This document shows positions 1 to 8,249 of a stretch of DNA of 64,000 nt, piece after piece (the stretch's first letter is position 1; every line of letters begins with the position of its first letter). Source of the DNA: Acidimicrobiales bacterium (lineage in GTDB: Bacteria > Actinomycetota > Acidimicrobiia > Acidimicrobiales > SZUA-35). Below the pieces are notes generated by a model. The model made no database searches and was not told the origin of the DNA. It saw only the letters and a program-made list of their open reading frames with translations. The stretch spans positions 47,566-111,565 of the forward strand of contig JAHDCC010000001.1 of assembly GCA_020630065.1 (NCBI GenBank), in the 5' to 3' direction. The translations under genes and the position numbers were made by a program.

Positions 1-693
1 AGTTAACGGGTTTATCATCGCCATACGCCCGATAGGAAGCTTGTCGGCCTGGCCAGCGTAGGGGTAAATAATTGGTGTCAGCCAGAACCAAACCATCAGC
101 CCAAGTTCTAGAAAATGTTGGACGTCTCGAAAGTAAACATTTAGCGCTGAAAGAAACAACCCCAGTCCGACGCTGAGTAACAGGGTCACCAAAATCGCCG
201 GAATGGTGAGCCAAAGCATCGACCATTCGGGGGCTTGCCGGAACACGGCGAGACCAGTTAAGAGAATGATGAGCTGAAAGCAGAACGTGACGCAGTTCGC
301 TCCGATCGAAGCCAAAGGCAAAATCTCTCGTGGAAACCAGACTTTTTGTACGAGCGGTCCGTTGCTGGTTATCGAAGTCGTCGCGGCGGTAAGACCAACC
401 GAAAATAGGTTGTAGACCAGCAGCCCGGAGAGTAGGTACAGCCCAAAGCGTTCTATCGGGGACTGGATAATAACTTTGAAGACGATTGTGTAAACCACCA
501 GGTAGAGCAGAGGATTGAGTAAGGTCCATGCAAACCCGAGAACGCTGCCCTTGTAGCGAACTTTAAGTTCACGCTGGATTAGGCTCAGAAGCAGCTCTCG
601 ATAATTCCAGATGTCTGTCAAACGTTGGCGAAGACCGGCCGATCGCGTGCCATTCTCGAGGAGCGGTGGAGGTGAAAGTTCAGCAGTGGTCAT
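1..693 (-). CDS. ABC-2 type polysaccharide export permease, C-terminus cut by window edge
   Basis: Membrane subunit of a Wzm/KpsM/TagG-type exporter for surface polysaccharide or teichoic acid precursors. Reading from the ATG at 693, 231 codons are open to the edge. The N-terminus is cytoplasmic and followed by the family's amphipathic entry RELKVRYKGSVLGFAWTLLNP, then several hydrophobic helices and a GPLVQKVWFPREILPL loop, all typical of ABC2_membrane permeases. The matching ATPase would be expected beyond the left edge. A glycosyltransferase lies nearby on the other strand (1917-3092), consistent with a glycan locus. TAGCCT at 702-707, 8 nt before the ATG, could be a -10 of a leaderless transcript. 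The family call is firm; the substrate is unknown. Confidence 0.85.
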   Translation of the reverse strand, partial: MTTAELSPPPLLENGTRSAGLRQRLTDIWNYRELLLSLIQRELKVRYKGSVLGFAWTLLNPLLYLVVYTIVFKVIIQSPIERFGLYLLSGLLVYNLFSVGLTAATTSITSNGPLVQKVWFPREILPLASIGANCVTFCFQLIILLTGLAVFRQAPEWSMLWLTIPAILVTLLLSVGLGLFLSALNVYFRDVQHFLELGLMVWFWLTPIIYPYAGQADKLPIGRMAMINPLT

Positions 694-787
694 TCCTGCC
701 AAGGCTAACCGATACTGTCAAAAGCTGGTGTTTTTGCGGGTATATCGAAATGCTCAAGCTGGTTGTTAACGTCGGCTGGTGGGGGGT

Positions 788-1828
788 TTATGCCGCGATA
801 GCGCCGCCGACCACACGATCTTCTTGGTAGAAGACAACCGACTGGCCACGAGCTATCGTCATCTGTGGTTTCTGCCACATCAATGTGGATTCGTTGATGT
901 GGCCAACGATTCTGGCCCCATGAGCCGAGGCTTGAATAGTCAACTCTTTGCTGGTTGGTTGGACTGTCCAAGACACTTCATGTAGAGGCTGGGACACAAC
1001 TAAAAGTTCTTCACGGCTTCCAACCGTGACCACCCCGGACGCAGCGTTTCGATCGATCACATACCGGCGAGTTGAGTTTCCGCCAAGGCCTAGTCCTTTA
1101 CGCTGACCGATTGACAGGAGTTCAAGCGATTCGGTTTCACCAATAGTTGTGTCGGTTGCCGAATCAACGATGCGAGCCGAACGCAGCGGAATATGTTGAC
1201 GTAGAAATTTTTGCCGACTGGTCACCGCATCATCTTCTGGCTCGGTTGGGATGAAGCAGACATTTTGACTGTCTGGTTTGTCTGCGGTGTAAAGTCCCAA
1301 GTCCTCTGCTTTTCGTCGAACCTCAGCCTTTGTCAGCTCGCCGACGGGAAGCATTAGCCGCGTTAGTTGGGTTTGATCCAGCATGTGGATGACATACGAC
1401 TGGTCCTTGTGGTGGTCGGCTCCGCGGGCGACGTAGAAATGATTGCCTTGGGTGACTACCCGCGCGTGATGGCCGGTAGCTATTGTTTCGAAACCAAGGG
1501 CGTCAGCGCGTCGAAAGAGTTTGTCGAACTTGATGTGCCGGTTGCATTCGATACAGGGGTTGGGCATCTCAAGGTTTTTGTATGCGTCTATGTACGGCTG
1601 GTAGACGTGAGTCTCGAAGTCATCACCGAAGTTAAATACATGATGTTCGATTTCGAGCTGATGGGCGACCCGTCGGGCGTCGTCGACGTCGGAAACTGAA
1701 CAACACGTCGAATCTCCACTCCACAGCTTAAGAGTTACCCCGACGACGTTGTGTCCTTGTTCGACCAGTAGGGCGGCTGCAACTGTTGAGTCAACGCCGC
1801 CTGACATGGCGACTAGTACATCACTCAT
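788..1828 (-). CDS. mnmA: tRNA-specific 2-thiouridylase MnmA
   Basis: Adds sulfur to U34 of Lys, Glu and Gln tRNAs, using ATP and a persulfide relay. At 346 aa it has the usual family length. The PP-loop SGGVDS is at residues 9-14. The paired redox cysteines are visible: C95 in the NPCIECNRHIKF segment and C191 in VCFIP, equivalent to the two catalytic cysteines of the E. coli enzyme. The C-terminal beta-barrel region is present. It is transcribed away from the GT4 gene. A TAGGCT hexamer lies exactly 6 nt before the ATG, so the mRNA is probably leaderless. Confidence 0.96.
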   Translation of the reverse strand: MSDVLVAMSGGVDSTVAAALLVEQGHNVVGVTLKLWSGDSTCCSVSDVDDARRVAHQLEIEHHVFNFGDDFETHVYQPYIDAYKNLEMPNPCIECNRHIKFDKLFRRADALGFETIATGHHARVVTQGNHFYVARGADHHKDQSYVIHMLDQTQLTRLMLPVGELTKAEVRRKAEDLGLYTADKPDSQNVCFIPTEPEDDAVTSRQKFLRQHIPLRSARIVDSATDTTIGETESLELLSIGQRKGLGLGGNSTRRYVIDRNAASGVVTVGSREELLVVSQPLHEVSWTVQPTSKELTIQASAHGARIVGHINESTLMWQKPQMTIARGQSVVFYQEDRVVGGAIAA

Positions 1829-1834
1829 AGAACT

Positions 1835-1840
1835 AGCCTA
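1835..1840 (-). promoter_or_regulatory. Candidate -10 box of mnmA, leaderless
   Basis: TAGGCT on the minus strand ends 6 nt before the mnmA ATG. No Shine-Dalgarno sequence precedes the start. The same TAnnnT-N6-9-start layout recurs at many genes in this window. Confidence 0.45.
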
Positions 1841-1904
1841 GGTCAGCCGACGTCTAAATCGTTATGGCCGTCTTGAAACGATGGGAGTAGTTGATTGGAA
1901 CGAC

Positions 1905-1910
1905 TAAGGT
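1905..1910 (+). promoter_or_regulatory. Candidate -10 box of the GT4 gene, leaderless
   Basis: TAAGGT ends 6 nt before the GTG at 1917, with no ribosome-binding site between. It supports the GTG as start and transcription beginning at or next to it. Confidence 0.45.
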
Positions 1911-1916
1911 GTCGGT

Positions 1917-3092
1917 GTGGTTTCATCTTCTTTCAAGCGCCCTCTCCGCATCGGGATTGATGCCACTCCGCTTTTTGGACAGCCGACTGGGGTTGGGGCT
2001 GTTACGAAGTCGATCGTCGATCGGGTAGAAGACTCCTCAGAGATTGATCTAACCCTGGTGCTGGTTAGTTGGAACGCTAAACGACTGCTGGATTCTTCGC
2101 CTATTGTTCGAGGTCGTGATGTTCGGTCTGTTAGATACCCGGCTCGAGCTGTGCATCAGCTTTGGCAATACTTCGACCACCCCGCGGTCACCGGTTTTGA
2201 TGTGGTGCATGGAACCAACTTTGTGGTGCCGCCTGGGGGCGGCGCGTCAGAGTTGGTTACGATCCATGATCTGACCGCATGGCATATGCCCGAGTTGGTT
2301 TCTTCCTATTCGTTGGCGTATCCGAAACTCGTTGATCGCGCCATTGGTAGAGGCGCCCACATCCACGCGGTTTCTCAAGCGGTCGCTGACGAAGTGATCT
2401 CTACGATCTCAATCGAACCTGGCCGGGTCCATGTCATCCCGAATGGTCTGGATTTTTCTCCGAACGATTTAGATGGCCAAAAACCCAAGTTGGCTCGAGC
2501 TGGTCGGAAACTAGCTGGAGGCGAGTATGTCCTCTGTCTGGGGACAATCGAACCGAGAAAGGACCACCCGGGTTTGCTGAAAGCCATGCGGCTGGTCTGG
2601 GCCGAGCAACCTGATATCAAATTGGTGGTCGCTGGTGGTGATGGATGGGGTGTACAGGCTTATGAGCAAGCGGTTTCCGATCTGGGCCTGATCGACGATA
2701 GCCGGATCATTCGGATGGGTTATGTCACCGATGATGAGCGGTTGAGTTTACTCGCCGGGGCCGAATGCCTTGCTTATCCGTCGCTCTATGAGGGCTTTGG
2801 GTTGCCTCCGCTTGAGGCGATGGCGTTGGGTACTCCGGTGGTGGCGACTGAAATACCCGCTGTCGCCGAGGTTTGTGAAGATGCCGCTGTACTGGTTCCT
2901 GTCCGAGACGCTGACGCATTAGCGGCAGGGATTCTGAACGTTCTGGATAACGGGGCTGCCCGTTTCGACGCCCTGGGTCGCAAACGGGTCGAGGCGTATA
3001 GCTGGGATTGTTCTGTCAAACAGCTTCTGACGTTGTATCACCAGCTGGCGGATGGGGCGTCGCGTTACCAGGAACGGGCAGTCCACCGTTGA
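1917..3092 (+). CDS. Glycosyltransferase family 4 (GT-B fold)
   Basis: Transfers a sugar from an activated donor to a glycan or lipid acceptor on the cytoplasmic side. It is 391 aa with a GTG start. The N-terminal acceptor domain opens with RIGIDATPLFGQPTGVG. The C-terminal donor domain shows YVLCLGTIEPRKD and the GT4 E-x7-E signature in SLYEGFGLPPLEAMALGTPVV. The DATPL...TGVG opening resembles mannosyl- and rhamnosyltransferases of surface polysaccharide clusters, but donor and acceptor cannot be read from sequence. Its 3' end overlaps the convergent ABC ATPase gene by 28 bp. Confidence 0.88.
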   Translation: MVSSSFKRPLRIGIDATPLFGQPTGVGAVTKSIVDRVEDSSEIDLTLVLVSWNAKRLLDSSPIVRGRDVRSVRYPARAVHQLWQYFDHPAVTGFDVVHGTNFVVPPGGGASELVTIHDLTAWHMPELVSSYSLAYPKLVDRAIGRGAHIHAVSQAVADEVISTISIEPGRVHVIPNGLDFSPNDLDGQKPKLARAGRKLAGGEYVLCLGTIEPRKDHPGLLKAMRLVWAEQPDIKLVVAGGDGWGVQAYEQAVSDLGLIDDSRIIRMGYVTDDERLSLLAGAECLAYPSLYEGFGLPPLEAMALGTPVVATEIPAVAEVCEDAAVLVPVRDADALAAGILNVLDNGAARFDALGRKRVEAYSWDCSVKQLLTLYHQLADGASRYQERAVHR

Positions 3093-3844
3093 TTGATTTG
3101 TTGGAGCGTTAAGCGTATGCCGAACACGGTGGTCAAGTTCTCAGCAGTGAGGACGTCGAGTATCGGGCCCGATATGGCATGCCCGGCCGGGGTGAGTAAC
3201 AGGCAGTGGGTTGTTGACGTTGGAATGTCTTCGACTTGGTGGGTGACTAAGACCCAACTTGGGTGACCGATCTGGCCGAGATTGTCGAGGGTCGAGACCA
3301 AGGCTTCACGTCCGCCGATGTCGAGTCCGGCCGTGGGTTCATCGAGGATCAGCGCTGCGGGATCAGGCATAAGGCTGCGAGCGACGAGAACTCGTTGCCG
3401 CTCGCCACTTGAGAGCGTCTGAAATGTTCTTGTCGCATGGTGGGGGAGTCCGACGTCTGTCAGTAACTCGTCGCTACGTTTTCGATCTTCGACCGTGTAG
3501 GTGTTCCACCAGGGTTCGAGGGCTCCGTATCGGCCACATTGCACGATTTGCGAAGCGGTGAGCTGTGGCCGTAACCGGTCGGCTAACGAAGCCGCCGATA
3601 GGCCAATCTTGGCTCTTAGGGGTCGGATGTCAACGCGGCCAAGCTTGTTCCCGAGCACGGTTAGATCACCGGTGGAGGGGTGCTCGACGAGTGATGCTAT
3701 TCGGATCAGCGTCGATTTGCCACTTCCGTTAGGTCCGAGGATCACCCAGCGTTGGTTGGGAAAGACCGACCAGGTGATGGGTCCTAGAATTCGATGACCT
3801 TCTCGGACGAATGTCACACTATCTAGGTCGATGATTGGACTCAT
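3065..3844 (-). CDS. Stand-alone ABC transporter ATP-binding protein
   Basis: Single nucleotide-binding domain of 259 aa. Visible motifs are Walker A LGPNGSGKST, the signature LSSGERQRVLVARSL, Walker B AALILDEPTAGLD and the switch histidine in VTHQVED. No permease or binding-protein gene is adjacent, so the partner is unknown; this resembles YlmA-like orphan ATPases. The 3' end overlaps the GT4 gene by 28 bp tail to tail. TAACCT lies 6 nt before the ATG, suggesting a leaderless transcript. Confidence 0.85.
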   Translation of the reverse strand: MSPIIDLDSVTFVREGHRILGPITWSVFPNQRWVILGPNGSGKSTLIRIASLVEHPSTGDLTVLGNKLGRVDIRPLRAKIGLSAASLADRLRPQLTASQIVQCGRYGALEPWWNTYTVEDRKRSDELLTDVGLPHHATRTFQTLSSGERQRVLVARSLMPDPAALILDEPTAGLDIGGREALVSTLDNLGQIGHPSWVLVTHQVEDIPTSTTHCLLLTPAGHAISGPILDVLTAENLTTVFGIRLTLQQINQRWTARSW

Positions 3845-3850
3845 AGCAAG

Positions 3851-3856
3851 AGGTTA
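3851..3856 (-). promoter_or_regulatory. Candidate -10 box of the ABC ATPase gene, leaderless
   Basis: Minus-strand TAACCT ends 6 nt upstream of the ATG at 3844. No Shine-Dalgarno sequence fits in the gap. Confidence 0.4.
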
Positions 3857-3902
3857 GCGGCACAGTTTAGTCGACCACTCAGTTGGCTCTACTGCTGGCC
3901 GA

Positions 3903-3908
3903 TAGAGT
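3903..3908 (+). promoter_or_regulatory. Candidate -10 box of the flavoprotein gene, leaderless
   Basis: TAGAGT ends 6 nt before the ATG at 3915. It lies in the 70-bp gap between divergent genes and mirrors the TAACCT box of the opposite gene. Confidence 0.45.
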
Positions 3909-3914
3909 TACCGT

Positions 3915-5285
3915 ATGCCTGGTGACAAGAAGCGTTTCGTAATTATTGGTGGCGGCCCTGGAGGTACAGCGTGTGCGACACATGCTGCACGTTTGGGAGC
4001 AGATGTGACGGTCATCGAAAAGGATATTGTTGGCGGCGCCGCTCACCTTCTTGACTGCATCCCGTCGAAAGCCATGATTGCTACTGGCAGCGTAATGGCT
4101 GACATGAAATCCGCTTCGGAGATGGGCCTGTTTAACGTTGACGCCGGGTTGGATTTCGAGGCGTTACGTAAACGGATTAGTGGTATCGAAGACCGCCTCG
4201 AAGGCTCGATGACACAACTTTTGACCAGTCAAGGCGTAAAGGTCATCGAAGGCACTGGCCGAATGTTGTCCGAGACGTTAGTTGAAGCGACCGCCAAAGA
4301 CGGATCCACTACTCAGATCGAAGCGGACGTCATTGTTTTGTCGACGGGTAGCCGCCCTCGGGTGCCTGACTGGGCTCCCGTAGATGGCGAACGTGTGTTG
4401 ACGACCCGGCATGCGTACCCGCCGCCGGAGTTACCTAAACATCTGATCGTGATCGGTTCCGGGGTTACCGGGGTGGAATTTGTTCATATGTTTCAGTCGT
4501 TCGGCTGTGAAGTGTCACTGATCGTTAGCCGTCAACAGGTCCTCCCGGAGAAAGACCCTGAAGTCGCAGGCGTGCTTGAACAGAGCTTCTTGGACCGTGG
4601 CGTCAACCTTTTGATCGGGGCCCGGGCTGAATCGATAGAAAAGTCCGACGACACCGTTCGGGTTAATTGCAGCGACGGCCGAATTGCGGAGGGCAGTCAC
4701 GTACTGCTGGCGATCGGTTCTATCCCAAATACCGACAACATCGGCCTTGAGAACACGTCGGTCGATCATGAATGGGGATATGTCAAAGTTGACCATAACT
4801 GCCTGTCGTCGGTATCAAATATTTATGCGGCGGGTGACATTTCGGGCAAACTACCTGTGGCTTCGGTTGCTACCGCTCAAGGGCGTAAGATAGCCGAGCA
4901 CGCGATGGGTCTTCACAAAGGGCCTCATCGTCATATCGACTATGAGAAGGCAGCGTCTGCGATTTTCACGAACCCTGAGATCGCCGATGTCGGTGTCGCA
5001 GAGGCTGATGCGTTCGCTGAAGGCCGTAAGATCCGAGTGACCAAGGTGCCGTTTGCGTCGTCGGCTAAAGCGTTGATTAACAACGACAGTCGAGGTTTTG
5101 TGAAAGTGGTTTCCGATCCGGCTACCGGCGTTGTGATTGGTGGGTCGATTGTGGGTCGTCACGCGGCCGAACTTATTTCGGTTCTGGCATTGGCTGTGAC
5201 CGCTGGGCTTACGGTGTCCGATTTGGCCGAATCGTTGTTTGTTCACCCAGCGTTGTCCGAGGTTCTAAGCGAAGCCGCCGAATAG
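3915..5285 (+). CDS. Pyridine nucleotide-disulfide oxidoreductase family NAD(P)H:quinone dehydrogenase (LpdA/Rv3303c-like)
   Basis: FAD flavoprotein of 456 aa. The FAD-binding GGGPGG is at residues 12-17, a second NAD(P)-binding Rossmann motif (VIGSGVTGVEF) lies mid-protein, the AAGDIS FAD motif follows, and the C-terminal dimerisation domain ends in the HPALSE motif. The redox-disulfide motif normally read as GGTCLNVGCIPSK is GGAAHLLDCIPSK here: the first cysteine is replaced, so no active-site disulfide can form. The mycobacterial quinone reductase LpdA (Rv3303c) has the same feature, which makes electron transfer to quinones more likely than lipoamide oxidation. Soluble transhydrogenase-like activity cannot be excluded. 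Confidence 0.82.
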   Translation: MPGDKKRFVIIGGGPGGTACATHAARLGADVTVIEKDIVGGAAHLLDCIPSKAMIATGSVMADMKSASEMGLFNVDAGLDFEALRKRISGIEDRLEGSMTQLLTSQGVKVIEGTGRMLSETLVEATAKDGSTTQIEADVIVLSTGSRPRVPDWAPVDGERVLTTRHAYPPPELPKHLIVIGSGVTGVEFVHMFQSFGCEVSLIVSRQQVLPEKDPEVAGVLEQSFLDRGVNLLIGARAESIEKSDDTVRVNCSDGRIAEGSHVLLAIGSIPNTDNIGLENTSVDHEWGYVKVDHNCLSSVSNIYAAGDISGKLPVASVATAQGRKIAEHAMGLHKGPHRHIDYEKAASAIFTNPEIADVGVAEADAFAEGRKIRVTKVPFASSAKALINNDSRGFVKVVSDPATGVVIGGSIVGRHAAELISVLALAVTAGLTVSDLAESLFVHPALSEVLSEAAE

Positions 5286-5314
5286 GCGAACAAAGACAAG
5301 CGAGTATCAGTGCC

Positions 5315-5803
5315 TCAGGTCGTGGCGTTGTGTTGAAGATAGTCGTCTAAATTCAGCAACGCGGTCTGTAGATTTTCTGTTGCCGTTTTGATCAGTGGTC
5401 GGCTGATGGGTTTAGCCCACCATTTTGGCTCGATGCCGATGTGCCATTCGATGGTTGTTTCCGTTCCGTTTTCGATGAGGTGGACGGTTTCGGCCATGCC
5501 GTTGAGTAAACCCGGTTTGATTTGGGTGACCGTCATTCCCCAGGTCTCGTTTGGTTTCCAAAGCGTGATTTGTTCGGTGACGCTGAATTGGTCTTGTTTG
5601 AGTTCTCGTATGGAACCGACACCGTGGGGCTCTGCACTTGTGAAGGCGCATCGGGTGAATCCAGGAAACCAGTCTGGCCAGGTTGAATTATCTGCCAGTA
5701 CTCTCCAAATATCATCTGGTGGAGCCGTGATCGTAGTGGTTTCTTTGATCTGAATCGGTGCGCCGGGTATCCAGGTTGGTCGTTGCGGTTTGATAGTGGC
5801 CAA
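5315..5803 (-). CDS. SRPBCC (START-like) family protein, TTG start
   Basis: A 162-aa helix-grip protein with the polyketide cyclase/dehydrase-type opening ETTTITAPPDDIWRVLADNS, followed by a WPDWFPG segment. These proteins bind hydrophobic ligands; the ligand here is unknown. The TTG start is supported by a strong Shine-Dalgarno GAGGAG 5 nt upstream. It is divergent from a TetR-family gene and the 80-bp gap holds a double palindromic operator, so it is probably a direct target of that repressor. Confidence 0.8.
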   Translation of the reverse strand: MATIKPQRPTWIPGAPIQIKETTTITAPPDDIWRVLADNSTWPDWFPGFTRCAFTSAEPHGVGSIRELKQDQFSVTEQITLWKPNETWGMTVTQIKPGLLNGMAETVHLIENGTETTIEWHIGIEPKWWAKPISRPLIKTATENLQTALLNLDDYLQHNATT

Positions 5804-5820
5804 GGTTTCTCCTCAAATAA

Positions 5821-5853
5821 CTGAACACGTTCATTTTAGCTGAACGTGTTCAG
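5821..5853. promoter_or_regulatory. Double palindromic operator between TetR and SRPBCC genes
   Basis: Two perfect 13-bp inverted arms, CTGAACACGTTCA (5821-5833) and TGAACGTGTTCAG (5841-5853), flank a 7-bp spacer. Each arm is itself a TGAAC-N2-GTTCA palindrome, so the site could hold two TetR dimers. It lies between the divergent starts at 5803 and 5884, upstream of the TetR -10 box. Confidence 0.75.
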
Positions 5854-5870
5854 TTTCATGGATCGGGGTC

Positions 5871-5876
5871 TATCAT
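5871..5876 (+). promoter_or_regulatory. Candidate -10 box of the TetR gene, leaderless
   Basis: TATCAT ends 7 nt before the ATG at 5884. The double palindrome ends 17 nt upstream of it and covers the expected -35 position, a good place for autorepression. Confidence 0.5.
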
Positions 5877-5883
5877 TGACGAA

Positions 5884-6471
5884 ATGTCGTCAACGAGTAA
5901 GGCCGATGAAACAGCACGACGGATTGCAACGGTGGCCGCTGACCTTTTTTTAGAACAAGGATTTGAGGACACCACAATCAGCCAAATTGCCGATGCCGCC
6001 AACGTCGCAACCGGAACGGTTCTCCTGCACTACGGATCTAAGGTTGAACTGGCTACCGGCGCCTTCGCTCGACAGATCGCCGAGACCGTAACGGGGGCAT
6101 CCAGGTCTCTTCCCGACGCCGATATTGTTACACAGCTACGCCACATCGTCGGAACGTTGTACGAATGGTACGACACCCACGCATCGGTCGCTCGAGTTCT
6201 TCTTCAGCAAGCATTGTTCTCCGAGGGCCCGTGGGCAGAGAAGTACAACGCCACGGTTTCTGAAACCGTGAAGCTCTTTGCTGAGCTTGTGAACACTCAT
6301 CGGATAGCCGGGGCGATCGACATCGACATCGACCCGGCGCTGGCGGGGGAGGGGATCCTCGCCGACTATCTACTGGTTTTACTGCAAGGCATTCGAGGGT
6401 TATGGCCTGATGTTGAATCTCAACTCGACCATTTCGTCGCTCTCACAAAGCAGCGTCTTTCCTTGACATGA
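5884..6471 (+). CDS. TetR/AcrR family transcriptional regulator
   Basis: A 195-aa repressor. The N-terminal helix-turn-helix domain covers about residues 8-55 with the family pattern RIATVAADLFLEQGFEDTTISQIADAANVATGTVLLHYGSK. The C-terminal helical domain would bind an inducer and is not recognisable as to ligand. It is divergent from the SRPBCC gene and very likely controls both genes through the palindromes at 5821-5853. No other target is visible in the window. Confidence 0.9.
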   Translation: MSSTSKADETARRIATVAADLFLEQGFEDTTISQIADAANVATGTVLLHYGSKVELATGAFARQIAETVTGASRSLPDADIVTQLRHIVGTLYEWYDTHASVARVLLQQALFSEGPWAEKYNATVSETVKLFAELVNTHRIAGAIDIDIDPALAGEGILADYLLVLLQGIRGLWPDVESQLDHFVALTKQRLSLT

Positions 6472-6494
6472 CGGTTTCGATGTAAAGCTGGTGT

Positions 6495-8249
6495 CTACTC
6501 GATGGTGACGACGATATCGCCGCCAGCGACTGAATCGCCGACCGCTACGTTAACAGAGGTGACCTTGCCAGAAGCATCAGCAGAAATATTGTTCTCCATC
6601 TTCATAGCTTCAAGAACGAGCACCGTGTCGCCGCTGGAAACTTCGTCTCCTACCTCGACGTTTACCTTTACTACGGTCCCTTGCATCGGAACGACGACGT
6701 CGCCTGACCCTCCGCTCGCGGCCTGAGATTTCCGTTTGGCCTTTGCGCCGCCCGAGGCAGCTTCTGGCACCCAGACAGCCACGTTGAATAACTTGCCGTC
6801 GACCTCGACATCAACGACTCGGCGAATCTTGTTTTCTTTCTCGATGCCCGGACCGCTGGATGCCTCGATAGGTCCATCAGTGCTGCTGAGATCCAAAGAT
6901 GACTCGACCCATTTGGTTGAATGCGTGCCAGCCCGGAAATCGTCATGATCGATGATTAGAACGTCGGCGGGAATCGTGGTCTTGACCCCAACAATCTCGA
7001 ATTCGGCCAGCGCTCGTAAAGTCCGTTCGATTGCAGTCGCCCGGTCGGGTCCCCAGCAGATGAGTTTCCCGATCAGGTTGTCGTAAAATTGGCTGACGAC
7101 ATCACCGGCTTCATATCCGCCGTCCCAGCGAACACCGTAACCCGACGGAACGATCAGATGGTCGATCGGTCCAGGTGAGGGAAGAAAAGCACCGCCAGCT
7201 GGATCTTCAGCATTAATTCGGACTTCGATAGCGTGCCCAGAAATCGTTACGTCGTCTTGGGTAAACGGAAGAACGGCTCCGGCTGCGATTTGAAGTTGTA
7301 GAGCGACCAGATCGACATCGGCCACGATTTCGGTAACAGGGTGTTCGACCTGAAGTCGAGTATTCATTTCAAGATAGAAGTACTCGCCGTCTTGATACAA
7401 AAACTCGACAGTACCGGCGTTCGTATAGTTAGAACCAGCCCCGACCTTGACCGCATCGGCTCCCATTGCCGCAACGATTTCATCGCTAAGCCCAAATGCG
7501 GGAGCTTCCTCAATCAGTTTCTGATGGCGGCGCTGGGCAGAACAGTCTCGGGTGCCTAAGTAGACGCCATTTCCGTGTTCATCGAATATGACCTGAATTT
7601 CGATGTGTCGGGGGTTGGTGAGATAACGCTCGACGTAACATTCATCGCGACCGAAATAGGCGGTGGCTTCACGTTGAGCCGACTCCAGGGCATCTGCGGC
7701 TTCTTCAGCCGAGTTGACAACCTTCATGCCGCGTCCGCCGCCACCGAAAGCCGCCTTGATGGCAACCGGCCAGCCGTGTTCGTTCCCGAACGCAACAACT
7801 TCGGCCGACTCGGACAAGAAATCGGTGTTGCCGGGAACACCACTGACGCCGACCTTTTCGGCGGCCGCTCGGGCGCTGATTTTGTCACCCATGACTTCGA
7901 TCGCCTCAGGCGGAGGACCAACAAACTTCACACCACGGTCGGTAATGCTGCGAGCGAAATCGGCGTTCTCTGAGAAGAACCCATACCCAGGGTGGACGGC
8001 ATCGGCCTTTGACGTCTCAATAATCCCAAGAATTTTGTCGGTGTTGAGATAGCTCTCCGCCGCAGTTTCTCCGCCGAGAGCGTACGCCTCGTCAGCCAAG
8101 CGAACATGTAGGGCATCTTGATCGAGTTCGGAATACACCGCAACTGTTTTGATGCCTAGTTCTTTACACGCACGTATTACACGAACAGCGATTTCGCCAC
8201 GGTTCGCAATAAGCACCTTTGAAAAAGGGGGCTTAGGATTATCGGTCAT
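6495..8249 (-). CDS. Acyl-CoA carboxylase alpha subunit (biotin carboxylase + biotin carboxyl carrier)
   Basis: A 584-aa AccA3/AccA1-type subunit. It carboxylates biotin with ATP and bicarbonate and presents it to a separate carboxyltransferase beta subunit for malonyl-, methylmalonyl- or longer acyl-CoA formation. The biotin carboxylase domain covers about residues 8-455 (VLIANRGEIAVRVIRACKE, FGGGGRGMKVV, EMNTRLQVEHPVTE). The biotinyl domain is at the C-terminus with EAMKMEN, biotinylated lysine K550. No beta subunit is adjacent. Minus-strand GGAG 5 nt before the ATG acts as ribosome-binding site and lies inside birA, whose start codon overlaps this one. The biotin ligase gene being next door fits the function. 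Confidence 0.92.
   Translation of the reverse strand: MTDNPKPPFSKVLIANRGEIAVRVIRACKELGIKTVAVYSELDQDALHVRLADEAYALGGETAAESYLNTDKILGIIETSKADAVHPGYGFFSENADFARSITDRGVKFVGPPPEAIEVMGDKISARAAAEKVGVSGVPGNTDFLSESAEVVAFGNEHGWPVAIKAAFGGGGRGMKVVNSAEEAADALESAQREATAYFGRDECYVERYLTNPRHIEIQVIFDEHGNGVYLGTRDCSAQRRHQKLIEEAPAFGLSDEIVAAMGADAVKVGAGSNYTNAGTVEFLYQDGEYFYLEMNTRLQVEHPVTEIVADVDLVALQLQIAAGAVLPFTQDDVTISGHAIEVRINAEDPAGGAFLPSPGPIDHLIVPSGYGVRWDGGYEAGDVVSQFYDNLIGKLICWGPDRATAIERTLRALAEFEIVGVKTTIPADVLIIDHDDFRAGTHSTKWVESSLDLSSTDGPIEASSGPGIEKENKIRRVVDVEVDGKLFNVAVWVPEAASGGAKAKRKSQAASGGSGDVVVPMQGTVVKVNVEVGDEVSSGDTVLVLEAMKMENNISADASGKVTSVNVAVGDSVAGGDIVVTIE
8234..8239 (+). promoter_or_regulatory. Candidate -10 box (or ribosome-binding site) of birA
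   Basis: TAGGAT lies 8 nt before the birA ATG at 8248, inside the carboxylase coding sequence. It may be a -10 box or, read as AGGA, a weak Shine-Dalgarno; sequence alone does not decide. Confidence 0.35.
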
